From: Kiritimatiellota bacterium
GTDB lineage: Bacteria; Verrucomicrobiota; Kiritimatiellia; CAIQIC01
Length of the DNA: 37,877 nucleotides
Assembly (NCBI GenBank): GCA_026398385.1
Contig: JAPLSZ010000256.1
Coordinates: 1 to 37,877 of the forward strand
Reading direction: 5' to 3'
The notes under the pieces are model-generated. The model was not told where the DNA came from and ran no database searches. It saw nothing but the letters and a program-made list of their open reading frames with translations. Positions 27,480 to 37,809 of this stretch are shown in pieces. A program made the position numbers and the translations under genes. The first letter of the stretch is position 1; every line of letters starts with the position of its first letter.

Positions 27480-28286
27480 TCACAAACGGCTAATAATCTG
27501 CCGGGCCAGGGTTCTATGGGTCTGATACACCTGCTGACCCAGATAGTTGTCGGGCCACAATTCCGCCGGCAAGAGCGGATCCGCCTCCATGACGGTCAAG
27601 TAGGCAGACTGCTGTTCGCGCAACAGGGCGATCAATTTATCGGCCGACCATGAGCCGGTTGAAAGTTGCTGGCGTGTTTCGGCCAACGCTGCCAGGAACC
27701 ATGTGTGCGCCTGATGAAGTTGGTGAAAATCCCAGGCCGCCGCGGCCAGTGCTGGCCCAGACTGTCCCAGTACGGTGCGCGCCTCAAACAAGAAGGCATA
27801 TTCATCCAGGCCTGCCGCATGGGTCAGATCATCGAAATCGTGCCGGATATCCCTCGCCGAGAGCCACACACTGCCCTGTAAATTGCCCATACGCAAATGT
27901 TTAAGATAAACACGCAGCACCTGCCGGTACCCGTGCTTGCTCTCCGGAATGTCATACACCAGCACATACCACCGCCCCGGCCAGGACTGGCGCCATAACC
28001 GCTCCGGCTGCAGGGTCGCGGACACACGACGCAGGCCTGCGGGCGCCAAGCTGAGATGGCGTGTATCCCCCAGCAAATCGGTCTGCACCACCAACCCCTG
28101 GCGCCGCAGCCGGTGTGCCGCCATGAAATAGGCGTTGGGCTTGAAGCCGCGGGATAAAGAAAAGTAACGGCCCCGCGCGGCCACGACCCGCCCGAGCAGA
28201 AACAACAGATCGAGAACCTCGTCGGTCACGCGCCGCGCCAGTACCCGTGGACAGAATTGCGGATGATGTAACCACGTCGCTTTCAT
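27480..28286 (-). CDS. PaaX-like transcriptional regulator
   Basis: N-terminal wHTH-like region; central RWYVLVYDIPESKHGYRQVLRVYLKHLRMGNLQGSVWLSARDI; C-terminal AAWDFHQLHQAHTWFLAAL. Preferred ATG 28286; the track start (28322) lies in the palindrome. Confidence 0.8.
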   Translation of the reverse strand: MKATWLHHPQFCPRVLARRVTDEVLDLLFLLGRVVAARGRYFSLSRGFKPNAYFMAAHRLRRQGLVVQTDLLGDTRHLSLAPAGLRRVSATLQPERLWRQSWPGRWYVLVYDIPESKHGYRQVLRVYLKHLRMGNLQGSVWLSARDIRHDFDDLTHAAGLDEYAFLFEARTVLGQSGPALAAAAWDFHQLHQAHTWFLAALAETRQQLSTGSWSADKLIALLREQQSAYLTVMEADPLLPAELWPDNYLGQQVYQTHRTLARQIISRL

Positions 28287-28292
28287 TCCACC

Positions 28293-28334
28293 ACCTAACA
28301 TTATACGTTCCGGCCGGAACATATAATGTTAGGT
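28293..28334. repeat. 42-bp near-perfect palindrome upstream of the paaX-like gene
   Basis: ACCTAACATTATACGTTCCGGCCGGAACATATAATGTTAGGT, one mismatched pair. Confidence 0.95.
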
Positions 28335-28529
28335 TCAGTAGTGCAAGACAAACTGCGCGGCCGACATTGGCTATCATGATGGCGACGGGCTGGGCCAGGT
28401 GTGATGGACCCTGTTTACCGGGCAGGAACACTCCTGCGGAAGACTTTCAGTTCTCCTCCGAAAAACTTTCAGCCCGGCATCAACACGCGCCATAATGAGC
28501 AACATCCGGCAGCGCGGCCCGGACGCCGA

Positions 28530-29516
28530 TCAGCGCTCATAGATCGGCAGAAAACGATAATTCAGCGCCATCGAAAGCAGCGCGGTGGCGGTGGTGAAGG
28601 CGTCGCCATAGGGACCCTCCCAACCGCCCGCGGCGCCTTGCACACTGAACAACCGCTGCAGGTTGGCCGCGTTCCAATCGCGCCACACGCTCATGTCCGC
28701 CTGAAACCAGGCCTGGGCCGCGTAGTAGAGATAGTAGAAATAATACTGCCCGGCATCCTGTTCGCCGTGCGACTGCAGGAAATTCCACGCGCCGGCAAAC
28801 AGCCGCGAATCCTTGCGCTTGGCCAGCGCCGCCACCAGCGTGCCGATCGCGGTGCGCGGGCCGTTGCCGGATTCCTTGCCCGTGTAGCCGATGCCGCCGT
28901 CAGCGCTCTGGCAGGCGCGATAAAACGCCAGCCCTTTCTCGATCGCCTGGTCGGGAATCGCCAGACCGGCGTTGCGCGCGGCCAACAGGGCGACCAGCTG
29001 CGCGCCGCTCACGGTTGTGTCGGCATCGTCGGCGGTCGGCGTATAGCGCCAGCCGCCCTGCCGGTTCTGCGCCTGCGAGGTCAGGATCAGGTCCACGGCC
29101 TTTTTCAGCGCCGGGCCGATGCGCGGATCGTTCACGGCGCCGTAGGCTTCGGCCAGCGCCAGCGTGGCGAAGCCGTGCTGATACATGGAAGAACCCATGT
29201 AGCCGTTGCCGGCGGTCTGGCTCTTGAGGATGGCGTCCACGGCGCGGCGGCAGGTCGCGGCATACGGCCCGTAGTTGGGATCGTCGCCGTGCGCGAGGAT
29301 CGCCAGCAGCGCCAGCCCGGTGATGCCCGGCCCGCTCTGCTGTCCACTCCAGTTGCCGTCCGACCCCTGGCTCCGCATCAGGTAATTCAGGCCGCGCACA
29401 TAGGCCGCTTCCAACTCCGGCGGGATCGGATCGCCGTGATAGGTGTGGCCGTCCTGCGCCCAGCCACGTCCGGCGGCCAGCAGCAGCCCGCACAAGATCC
29501 AACGGCAGCGCGTCAT
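28530..29516 (-). CDS. Prenyltransferase/squalene-oxidase repeat protein, secreted
   Basis: YLMRSQGSDGNWSGQQSGPGITGLALLAILA; ILKSQTAGNGYMGSSMYQHGFATLALAEAYG; CQSADGGIGYTGK. Confidence 0.82.
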   Translation of the reverse strand: MTRCRWILCGLLLAAGRGWAQDGHTYHGDPIPPELEAAYVRGLNYLMRSQGSDGNWSGQQSGPGITGLALLAILAHGDDPNYGPYAATCRRAVDAILKSQTAGNGYMGSSMYQHGFATLALAEAYGAVNDPRIGPALKKAVDLILTSQAQNRQGGWRYTPTADDADTTVSGAQLVALLAARNAGLAIPDQAIEKGLAFYRACQSADGGIGYTGKESGNGPRTAIGTLVAALAKRKDSRLFAGAWNFLQSHGEQDAGQYYFYYLYYAAQAWFQADMSVWRDWNAANLQRLFSVQGAAGGWEGPYGDAFTTATALLSMALNYRFLPIYER

Positions 29517-32500
29517 GGTTTCACTCCTGCGCCGCGCAACGCGGCTTCCGCCTCGGTGGCGCTGAAAAATTCCTGCAGCACGTCGCGGTATTCCGCGGGC
29601 AGCGCGCCCGCATCGTTCCCGCCGCTCTGGCGCACCCGCCGGCGGCCGTCGGCCGCGCCCGCCGCGTTGCCGCCGAAGCGCGCGTTCTCGCGGTCGGTGG
29701 TGCCGCCGGCGGTGTTGCCGCCCGGCCTTTTGGCCGTCAGCATGGCCGCCAGTTCCTGCGCCGACGGTTCCGCGCTGCCGGTGGCGCCTGACGACGGCTG
29801 CACCATGCCGGCAAGGGTCTCGATCACGGCGGTCTGCAGCGCGATGTTGCCGCTGTCAGTCGCGCCCTCGCGGAAACGCCCTTCGACCGCTTCCATCATG
29901 CCGGCCAACTGTTCCACGCCCTGCGCCACCTGCGGGAATTTCGTTTTCTCCGCCAGCTTGCGCGTATTGGCGGTCACTTCGCCCTGCAGTGCGCCCAACG
30001 CGGCGCTGAGGGTCGCATGCGGCAGCGAGCCGGCTTTGATCTCTCCGGCCGCGCGGGTCTGTTCGCGCAGGCTCTCCTGCCGGACGCGCGCGCGCATCAG
30101 GCCCAGCAGCACGTCGGCCTCGATCTGCTGCTGCTCGCCGCTGCCGCCGCCGCCCCCGCCGCCGGCCTTTTCCAACTGGTCCGCCCAGGCGTTCAGTTTG
30201 CCTTGGAGCCGCTGCGCTTCGCCGATGGCCTGGCCGCCCATGTTCTTTGCGATCGTCGCGCCCAGCTCGCGCATTTCCCCGGCCACGTCCGGCGCGCTCA
30301 TGGCCTGCCGCACCTCCTCATACGCTTCCTTGCGCGTCAGGGTATAGAACCCGGCGAGATCGTCGTGCACCGCCTGCGTCGCGCGCCGGTTCCGCTCCTG
30401 CTCGGTCCCGGCGGCCGCCAGGCGCCCCCGCTCCGGCGCCGGCAGCCGGTCCGCCGGCAGGCCGGCGGTGGCCGGCAGGTCGTGTTGCAAAGCGCCGGCG
30501 ATCTCGTTCTGCTTCTTCGCGGCGTCGCGCAGGCGGTTGACGAAATTGCGGGCCGCCATCTGGTCGAGCGCCGCCTGCGCGCTGCGCTGCATCGCGCGCA
30601 TCTGCTCCAGCGCCTGCGCCTCCTGCTGCGCCGCGCGGTCGGTCTGCGGCTGCCGCTCCTGGGGGTCGGCTTGCGCGCCCGCCAGGGCCTGCGCCGCCCG
30701 GGCCATGGGCTGCGCCGCAATCTGGCGCATCTGGCTGGAGTTCTTCTGCCAGTCGCGCAGCGTGGCGTTGTCAATCTCGGTGTTGCGCAGCCCTTCGCGC
30801 GTCAGCTTATCCAGCTCGGCGGCCAGTTGTTCCAGTTGCCGGGCGTTGGCGCGTTCGCCCTGCTCGTTCTCGCGCAGTTCGCTCGCGGCTTTTTCGCTTT
30901 GCAGCTTTTCCGGCGGCTGCGCGGCCAGTTCCGCATTGGCCAGGAGCAGCCGCTCCTCCTCGCGCGCGAGGTCGTCAAGCCGCGCCAGCAGGTTGCGCGC
31001 CTGTTCCTGCAGCAGCTTGGCGTGCTCGGCGCGGCCCAGCACATACACGCGGAATACCGCCGAGGTCGCGGGTGCGCGGCCCGGCAGATAGTCCAGCGCC
31101 TGGGCGCACAACGCGATGGTCACGCCCTCCGGCACGCCCCAGGCCAGCGGCGCGATCCGGCAGGCCGCGTTCGTCGCGAGGCAATCCGGCGCGCCGGCGG
31201 CCAGCAGCCGGGTGGTGACATTTGATGGCAGCGACGCGACCGCGGCGTCGCGCTCGCGTTCCAGCCACCAGTCGAGCCAGACGCGCTGCAGGCCGTAATC
31301 GTCCTTCGCGGCCACGCGCAGTTCCACGACCTCGTCCGGCAGCACGGCCACGGCGCCCGCGAGGCCTTCGCATTGCAGCGCCGGCGGCTCGTCCGGCCGG
31401 CCGCTGAGTTCGAGCCGGTACGGCGCGGCGCAGCGCAGCCGGTAGGTGTCGGTCCAGACAAACGTCAGCGTGCGCGCGGGCGCCGGCTCCGCGCCGGCCG
31501 CGGGCTCCGTCAGGACGAGCGCCGGCGAGCGGAAACTTTCGTTAGTCACGGGCAGCGCGGCGGCGGCGCCGTTGGTCCACGCCGCGCTGCCCAGCGCGCG
31601 ATTGGCCCGGCCCGCGAAGCTGACCCGCGCGCCGTACAGCAGCGCCAGCCGGCCGTTGCTCAGGATTTCCGTGGACGCCGGGCGCTGGAGATAGTCCGGC
31701 CAGACGATGTGCGCCTGCAGCCGCAGCAGTTCCGGACGGAACAGCGGACGAATCCGCATGGACTTGATGAAATCGCCCGCGCGCACGCTGACGTTTGTCT
31801 GGACCGACACCTAAGCTCAGGATGGCGCGGCCGCCGCGGAACGACGCGCGCACCACCGGCTGTTCGCCCAGCCGCGCGCGAATTTCCGGCGGCCGCCAGC
31901 GCGACCAGCCGCTCAGCCCGCAGGCGATCTCGAACGGCTCGCCGTGCGGCGTGACGAGCTCGTCCGGCAGCGCTTCCAGCGACACAAAGGTGAAGCGCTC
32001 GACCGCCGCCAGCGGCTGGAGCCAGCGCCGCAGCGCGTTGCGCGCCGCCGGCGGCGCGAGCACCGCCGCCCCGAGCGCGAGCAGCAGCAGCAGCCCGAAA
32101 GCGAACGCTAGCCGGCGCGGCCGCTGCACCGGCGCGGCCTGGGCGAAGTCGTAGTGCTGCGATTCCGCCGCCACCTGCGCCAGCGCCGCGCGCAGCAGCG
32201 CCGGCGAGGCGCGCCGCTCCGCCGCGCCGCCGTCCTCGGACAGCTCCACCACACCCAGCAGCCGGTCGCCCAGCCGCGGGAACTGCCGTTGGACCAGCCG
32301 CGCAAGCTCGCGTCCGCTGCGCCGCCGCCAAAGCCAGTGACGCAGCCACCAGACGCCCGCGCCGCCCAGCGCCGCCGCGCCCACGAGCATCAGCAGCGCG
32401 CGCAGCGCCGCGGGCGTATCGCAGAACCGGTCGAGCGCGAAGACCAGCAAATAGGAGAGCAGCAGCCCGCCCAGCGCGCCGCAGAACGCCGCCAGCGTCT

Positions 32501-32639
32501 CCAGCCGCCGCAGGCGGCGCTCGAACACGGCCAACTGCGCCTGCAACCCTGGCGGCAGGACGATGGCTTGCCCGTCCTTGAAAATACCGGCGCCAGACCG
32601 TTCCGCGTCAGGCGTCTTTTGTCGCTGGCTCTGGTTCAC
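29513..32639 (-). pseudogene. Large membrane-anchored coiled-coil protein split by a 40-bp insertion
   Basis: N-terminal part (GTG 32639, RBS ggaagg) has two TM segments and runs to FRGGRAILS; C-terminal part (29513..31810) continues FIKSMRIRPLFRPELLRLQAHIVWPDYLQRP. Removing 31774-31813 joins them in frame. Confidence 0.75.
31443..31813. repeat. Perfect 40-bp inverted repeat (31443-31482 and 31774-31813)
   Basis: taggtgtcggtccagacaaacgtcagcgtgcgcgcgggcg and its exact reverse complement. Confidence 0.97.
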
Positions 32640-32660
32640 AACGCCCTTCCCGACAATTTG

Positions 32661-32771
32661 GTGGGCGGGGCTTCCAGCCCCGCGTTGTCTTTGCGGTTGC
32701 TGGTATTGCGCGGGACTGCTCGTGCTTCGTAACGAAGGCCTACTTCGCAGAATAGCAGAAGCTCCGCCCAC
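32661..32771. repeat. 111-bp element with gtgggcggggcttc-type termini, related to 18158-18371
   Basis: gtgggcggggcttccagccccgcg...gctcgtgcttcgtaacgaaggc...agaagctccgcccac. Confidence 0.85.
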
Positions 32772-32830
32772 AAGACCGGCATGCTTTTCCAGGGTTTTGT
32801 ACCGTGCATCACGCGACCCTCATCCCGACT

Positions 32831-35044
32831 TCATATCCGCCCCAGCCATTTCCGCCCGACCCAGTGGGCGCTCAACAAGGCGACAATAAAACCCAGCCAC
32901 AGCGGATGGCACCACAAGCGGAAGATTTCCTCCTCCGGCCGCCGCTCCGGCAACACATTGAGCCGCGCGACAAGCCGGTCAAGCTCGGCGGCCGCGCCGA
33001 ACTCGCCTTCGGTGACCGCGGCGATTTCGCGCAGCACGTCGGGGCGCGCCGGCCGGCCCACCTGCTCGCGCTGCGGCTGATGCACGTGCAGGGTTGCGGC
33101 GACTTTCCGCCCGGTTTCAACGCACTGCGCTTCGACCGCGTACGCGCCGCCTGCGCGCGGCACGTACCCGCCAGTGGACACGCCCCAACCGCCCGGCTCG
33201 GGAGTGAGGTCCAGCGTTTCTGCGCGGCCCGACGGCGCCCGAATGCAGACGCGCACGGTGCCCTGCGCCAGCGGCTGGCCGGCGGCGTCGAACGCGGTGG
33301 CGTGCAGGAACACGCGGTCGCCGACATCCGGCGCTTCCGGCGCGTAGAAGAAGCGCAGGCCCTCGGCGTGCGCCAGGTGCCGCTGATGCGCCATCCAGCG
33401 GATGACCTGGCCCCAGAAGCGGTAGTGATAGGTGTCCTCGACGCCGCGCCGCCAGCGCCAGGCGGCGTCGGTGCCCATGAACAGCACGCGGCCGTTGCCG
33501 GACGGGCGCGCGACGAGCAGCGGCAGACGGCCGTATTGGTTGCGCGCCTCGGAGTGCACGGCGAGCACGTCGGCGCCGGGCCTGGCGCGGAGCACCGGCG
33601 CGTACCAGAAGAAGCCCGGCAGGCCGCGCCAGAGCGCCTCGTTCTCCGCCGGCGTCGCGCCGAGCATCGTCAGGAGATGATCGCGGCCGCGCGTGGTCAG
33701 CGCCAGCCGGGATTCGAGGCCGAAGCCGTGTCCGCGGGACGCCGCGGCGTCCAGGGTGACCGGCAGCAGATCGCCGAGCGCCGAGTGCACCAGCGTCAGC
33801 TCGCGGCCGTCGCGGCCCGGCAGGAACACCAGGCCGCTGGCCTGCTGCTCGACCAGCCCTTTGAGCAGTTGCGCCTGCTCCTCGGTCAGTTCGCCGGGGC
33901 CGACGCCGATATCGCCCAGGAAAACCACGTCGTATTTGCTCAACTCGTCGCGCGCCGCCGGAAACGCCGCCAGGTACTCGCGCCCGCCGCCAACCTCCAG
34001 GCCCGGATGCAGCAGCAGCGTGTTGACGCGCACGCCGGGGTCGCGGAGCAGCGCGTTGCGGAGATAGCGGTATTCCCAGCGCGGCTTGGTTTCGATCAGG
34101 AGCACGCGCAGGATTTCGCGTCGCAGTGCGATGCGGAACGAGCGCGCGTTGTTGTCGACGCGCGTCTCCTCCGGCTCCACCGGCAAGCGGACGGTGAAGG
34201 TCTGCTCGCCCTCCGCGTCCGGCGTCAGCACCAGCGCGCCCTGCATCTGCGCCATCGGCGGCAACACCACCGGCTTGCGCACGACGACGCCGCGCGGCCC
34301 TTCCAGCGTCAGCGTCGTGCTGACCTCGCGGTTCAGGTGGCTCTGGATGGTGAACGGCAGGTTGATCTGCTCCTCCATCAGGCCGTAGGCCGGGGCGGAG
34401 ACCGATTGCAGTTCCAGGTCGGGCAGGAACTGGTCGCTGCCGGCGGCAACCGCGAACACGGGGATCTGTTTGAGGCGCAGGCGTGTGGCGGCGGTGACCG
34501 GCGGCGGGCCCGCATTCCAATCGCCGTCGCTGACGAGCAGCACGGCGCGCACCTGCGCGGCGTCGCGCAGCGCCAGCTCCAGTGCACCGTTGAGGTCGGT
34601 GCCGGCGTCGGCGATCGCCGCGGGCGCGGTATTGGTCGGCGGCGTGGCAAATTCCGCCACGCGCACGTCATAGCGGTTCTCCAGCGGCGCCCAGAACTTG
34701 CGCGCGCGTTGCGCGGCGAGCCAGTCGGCGCGGCTGAGCGCGCCGTGGGCCCCGCCAGCGACCACGTCCCGGGTGGCCATGCTGCCGGAGGCATCGCACA
34801 GCACAAGCACCTGCGGGCGCTCGGTGCGCGGCAGCACACGGACGCGCTCCGGCTTGAACAGGGTGCAGGCAAAGGCCAGCACCGCCAGCACGCGCAGCCA
34901 TTCTACCGCGCGCGCGCCGCGCCGCAGCCGTTCGCGTTCGCGCTGCACCTGCCGCCAGCCCAGCAGCGCGACAGCCGCCACCGCCAGCAGCGCGGCCAGC
35001 GCTTTCCACCAGGCCAGGTCGAAGGACCAGAACACGTGGTTCAT
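32831..35044 (-). CDS. Membrane VWA-type protein with glutamine-amidotransferase-like region
   Basis: VLVLCDASGSMATRD (MIDAS DxSxS); AGTDLNGALELALRD; RVLLIETKPRWEYRYLRNAL. Start overlaps the upstream stop. Confidence 0.82.
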   Translation of the reverse strand: MNHVFWSFDLAWWKALAALLAVAAVALLGWRQVQRERERLRRGARAVEWLRVLAVLAFACTLFKPERVRVLPRTERPQVLVLCDASGSMATRDVVAGGAHGALSRADWLAAQRARKFWAPLENRYDVRVAEFATPPTNTAPAAIADAGTDLNGALELALRDAAQVRAVLLVSDGDWNAGPPPVTAATRLRLKQIPVFAVAAGSDQFLPDLELQSVSAPAYGLMEEQINLPFTIQSHLNREVSTTLTLEGPRGVVVRKPVVLPPMAQMQGALVLTPDAEGEQTFTVRLPVEPEETRVDNNARSFRIALRREILRVLLIETKPRWEYRYLRNALLRDPGVRVNTLLLHPGLEVGGGREYLAAFPAARDELSKYDVVFLGDIGVGPGELTEEQAQLLKGLVEQQASGLVFLPGRDGRELTLVHSALGDLLPVTLDAAASRGHGFGLESRLALTTRGRDHLLTMLGATPAENEALWRGLPGFFWYAPVLRARPGADVLAVHSEARNQYGRLPLLVARPSGNGRVLFMGTDAAWRWRRGVEDTYHYRFWGQVIRWMAHQRHLAHAEGLRFFYAPEAPDVGDRVFLHATAFDAAGQPLAQGTVRVCIRAPSGRAETLDLTPEPGGWGVSTGGYVPRAGGAYAVEAQCVETGRKVAATLHVHQPQREQVGRPARPDVLREIAAVTEGEFGAAAELDRLVARLNVLPERRPEEEIFRLWCHPLWLGFIVALLSAHWVGRKWLGRI

Positions 35045-37059
35045 GGTGGGCCTCCGGCGGGCTTCGGCGGCGCGATTTCCTGGAGGGTCAAATAGGCCTC
35101 GAGCACCAACAGGGCCAGGCCGAGCAGGACGAACAGCGACCAGATCTCGTTCTGATTGGCCGCGCCGTTCTCGGCGGCGACGTGCTCCTCGGTCACCGAG
35201 CAATCCACGCCCGGCAGCAACCGGCGGGTTTGCGCGGCGGTCAGCGGTTCATACACATCCTCGGCCGCCGGACGATTCAGCGCGAGCCAGCGGTCGCCGC
35301 TGCGCCAGACGCCCGCCTGCGTCAGCGGATCGCTCGCGCCGGGCGGCGCGAGCGGCGTCCAGACGTCTTTGGCCGCCGCCGGCCGCCACTCGCCGCAGAG
35401 CGCATTTTCCGCCGTCGAGAAGCGCGCCGCGCCCTGTTCCAACATGCGCTGCACCATCGGCACCAGCACGCGGCCATCGCCGAGGTCCGACCAGTCGGGC
35501 AGCGGCAGCGTGGTGCAGGCATAGAACGTCCCGCGCCCCAGGTTACGCCGCGCCAGGAGCGGCTGGCCGTCGGTATAGGACGCGAGCGTGATCCAGCCGG
35601 CGGGGCGCGGGCCGGCAGGCGGCGCGCTCAACTCGTGCAGCGCCGCGCGGCGCGTCACCGCCAGTTGCGCCACCGGCAGGTTCAAACCCGCGGCGGTGCG
35701 TTCCAGCGGACCTTCGCGCTCTTCCCAGTAGGCGACGCGGAAAGGCTGCGCGGCTTCCGCCGTCGCGAGCGCGCCCCAGGCGAAGGCCGCCGGCCCGTTC
35801 GTGCCCGGCGCGGCACGGCCGCCCGTCGGCGGCAGCAACAGCACCACGCCGCCGGCTGTGACGTAGCGGTTCAATTCCTCCCACGCCGGGCCGGCCGGCG
35901 GCGCGCCCTGCCAGACGATCAAACCCACTGTGCCGGCGGTCAGCGCGCGGACCGCGCCCGGGGCGGCCAGTTCGCAGCGCCGCGAGCCGGTCGCCGACGG
36001 CGCCACCGCGAGCTGGAGCCAGCGGCCCGCCGCCGGGTCCTCCGCGACCACGAACCCGTGCTGCGGCGTTTCGCCGCCGTAGACGAAGTAGAGTTGGTTG
36101 TCGCGCAGGTTGTCGTCCGCCGGCAAGGTCCACGCGCCCCAGCCGGAGGCGCTGTCGGACGGCAGCGTCTGGTTCCAGTCGTCGCGCGCGGCGGCGCTGG
36201 CGAATTCCACGACCGCGCGCTGGCCGTTGAGCGTGGTGGTCACCGGCAGCGGGGCGGGCCACGGCGCGGCCTGCCGGCAGGTGGCGCTCACGCGCACGGT
36301 CCGCTTTTCGCCGACGCGCCCGGCGCGCACCTCGCGCAGCGCCAGCGCGCGATTGGCCGGCGCGAAGGCCGGCAGCGCCAGTATGCGGACGCGCACGCGC
36401 GGCGAAAAACCCGCCAGGCGCGCCGCGAGGTCGGCCCACGCCCGGTCGTCGGGATGCCAGTTGCTCGACTGCAAATCGGAAACGGCCCAGATGTCGGTGC
36501 GGCCGGATTTGTTCTTGAGCATCCAGTCCAGCGCCGCGCGGAACAGCGCGGGCCAGTCGGCGGCGGTATCGGTCGCGCGCGCCAGGTTCATGCCGGCGAG
36601 CGCCTCCGGGCCCGCCAGCGCCTGCGGCGTCAGCGTGGCGCTGTCGATCAGCACGTAGCGGCTGCCCGTGCCGTTGAGCCGGCCGGCCTCGGCCAGCAGG
36701 CGCAGCGCCTCCTCGCGCTTGGCGAGGCGGCGGCGCGGGTCGAGCGTTTCCATGCTCGCGGAGCGGTCGAACAGAATGAGCACCGTGTCGGGCCGGCCGC
36801 CGAAGGTCAGGCCGAGCCAGCCGCCGGCCAGCGGCCGCGCGGCGGCCCACGCCAGCAGCGCCAGCGCCAGCGCCCGGCAGGCGAGGATCAGCCACTGGCG
36901 CAGCCGCGCCCGGCGCGTGCTACTGCGCGCGGCGCGGACCAGGAACATCATCGCGCCCCAGGCCAGCGAGCGGAAGCGCAGCCGGTTGAGCAGGTGGATG
37001 ATCAGCGGCACCGTCAGCGCGCTCAGGCCCCACAACAGCGTTGGCTGCAGCAGGGTCAT
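35041..37059 (-). CDS. BatA-like protein with VWA domain
   Basis: MTLLQPTLLWGLSALTVPLIIHLLNRLRFRSLAWGAMMFL; TVLILFDRSASMETLDPRRRL. Confidence 0.88.
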   Translation of the reverse strand: MTLLQPTLLWGLSALTVPLIIHLLNRLRFRSLAWGAMMFLVRAARSSTRRARLRQWLILACRALALALLAWAAARPLAGGWLGLTFGGRPDTVLILFDRSASMETLDPRRRLAKREEALRLLAEAGRLNGTGSRYVLIDSATLTPQALAGPEALAGMNLARATDTAADWPALFRAALDWMLKNKSGRTDIWAVSDLQSSNWHPDDRAWADLAARLAGFSPRVRVRILALPAFAPANRALALREVRAGRVGEKRTVRVSATCRQAAPWPAPLPVTTTLNGQRAVVEFASAAARDDWNQTLPSDSASGWGAWTLPADDNLRDNQLYFVYGGETPQHGFVVAEDPAAGRWLQLAVAPSATGSRRCELAAPGAVRALTAGTVGLIVWQGAPPAGPAWEELNRYVTAGGVVLLLPPTGGRAAPGTNGPAAFAWGALATAEAAQPFRVAYWEEREGPLERTAAGLNLPVAQLAVTRRAALHELSAPPAGPRPAGWITLASYTDGQPLLARRNLGRGTFYACTTLPLPDWSDLGDGRVLVPMVQRMLEQGAARFSTAENALCGEWRPAAAKDVWTPLAPPGASDPLTQAGVWRSGDRWLALNRPAAEDVYEPLTAAQTRRLLPGVDCSVTEEHVAAENGAANQNEIWSLFVLLGLALLVLEAYLTLQEIAPPKPAGGPP

Positions 37060-37809
37060 GCCGCGCCCCCCGCGGTGGCGGTGCGCAGCCGCTGCAGGAT
37101 GAAGGCGCCCAGCACCTGCTCGTAGTCGCGGTCGGTGACGACGCGCTGGTAGTCCACGCCGAACTCGCGGCTGCCGCGCTGCAGTGTTTCGAGGTGCGCG
37201 TCGAACTCGCGCCGATAATCGGCCGCCATCAGGGCGGGGTCGGTGATGAGCTGGAACGAGCTTTCCAGATCCACAAAGCGCATCGGCCGGTCGAAGTCGA
37301 AGTTGACCTCGTCGCGGTCGAGCAGGTGAAAGAGCGCGAGGTCGTGCTTCTGATAGCGCATGTGCTGGCAGGCGTTGATCAGCGGCGCGGCCTCGGCGAA
37401 GAAATCGGAGACGACGATCACCAGCGCGCGCCGCCGGATTTTTTCGGCCACGTCGTGCAGCGCGCGCGGCAGGTCGGCTGCGCCGCCCGGCTGCACAGCG
37501 GCGAGTGCGTCGAAGATGGGGCGCAGGTGGCCGGGCGAACGGCGCGGCGGGATTTCCCGCGCGCCCCGGCCAGTGATGATCGTCAGGCCGACCGCGTCGC
37601 CCTGGTGCACGAACAGGTGCGCCAGGGTGGCCGTGAGGCGCAGGGCGTAATCGAGCTTGCGGCCGTGGCGGCCGGCGTAGCCCATGGAGCCGGTGGCATC
37701 GAGCACCAGCATGCAGCGCAGGTTCGTGTCGGCTTCGAATTCCTTGATATAGAAGCGGGCGGTGCGGGCGTAGACGCGCCAGTCCACGTGTTTGATCTCG
37801 TCGCCGGGC
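37056..37809 (-). pseudogene. DUF58 protein, N-terminus apparently lost at the moxR junction
   Basis: APGDEIKHVDWRVYARTARFYIKEFEADTNLRCMLVLDATGSMGYA; no canonical DUF58 N-terminus upstream in any frame. Confidence 0.75.

Noticed and set aside
27480-28286. PaaX-like protein as a CRISPR Cas2 component
   Set aside because: Full PaaX-like architecture with HTH and C-terminal region; no cas1 or CRISPR array in the window. The palindromes are two isolated units, not a spaced array.
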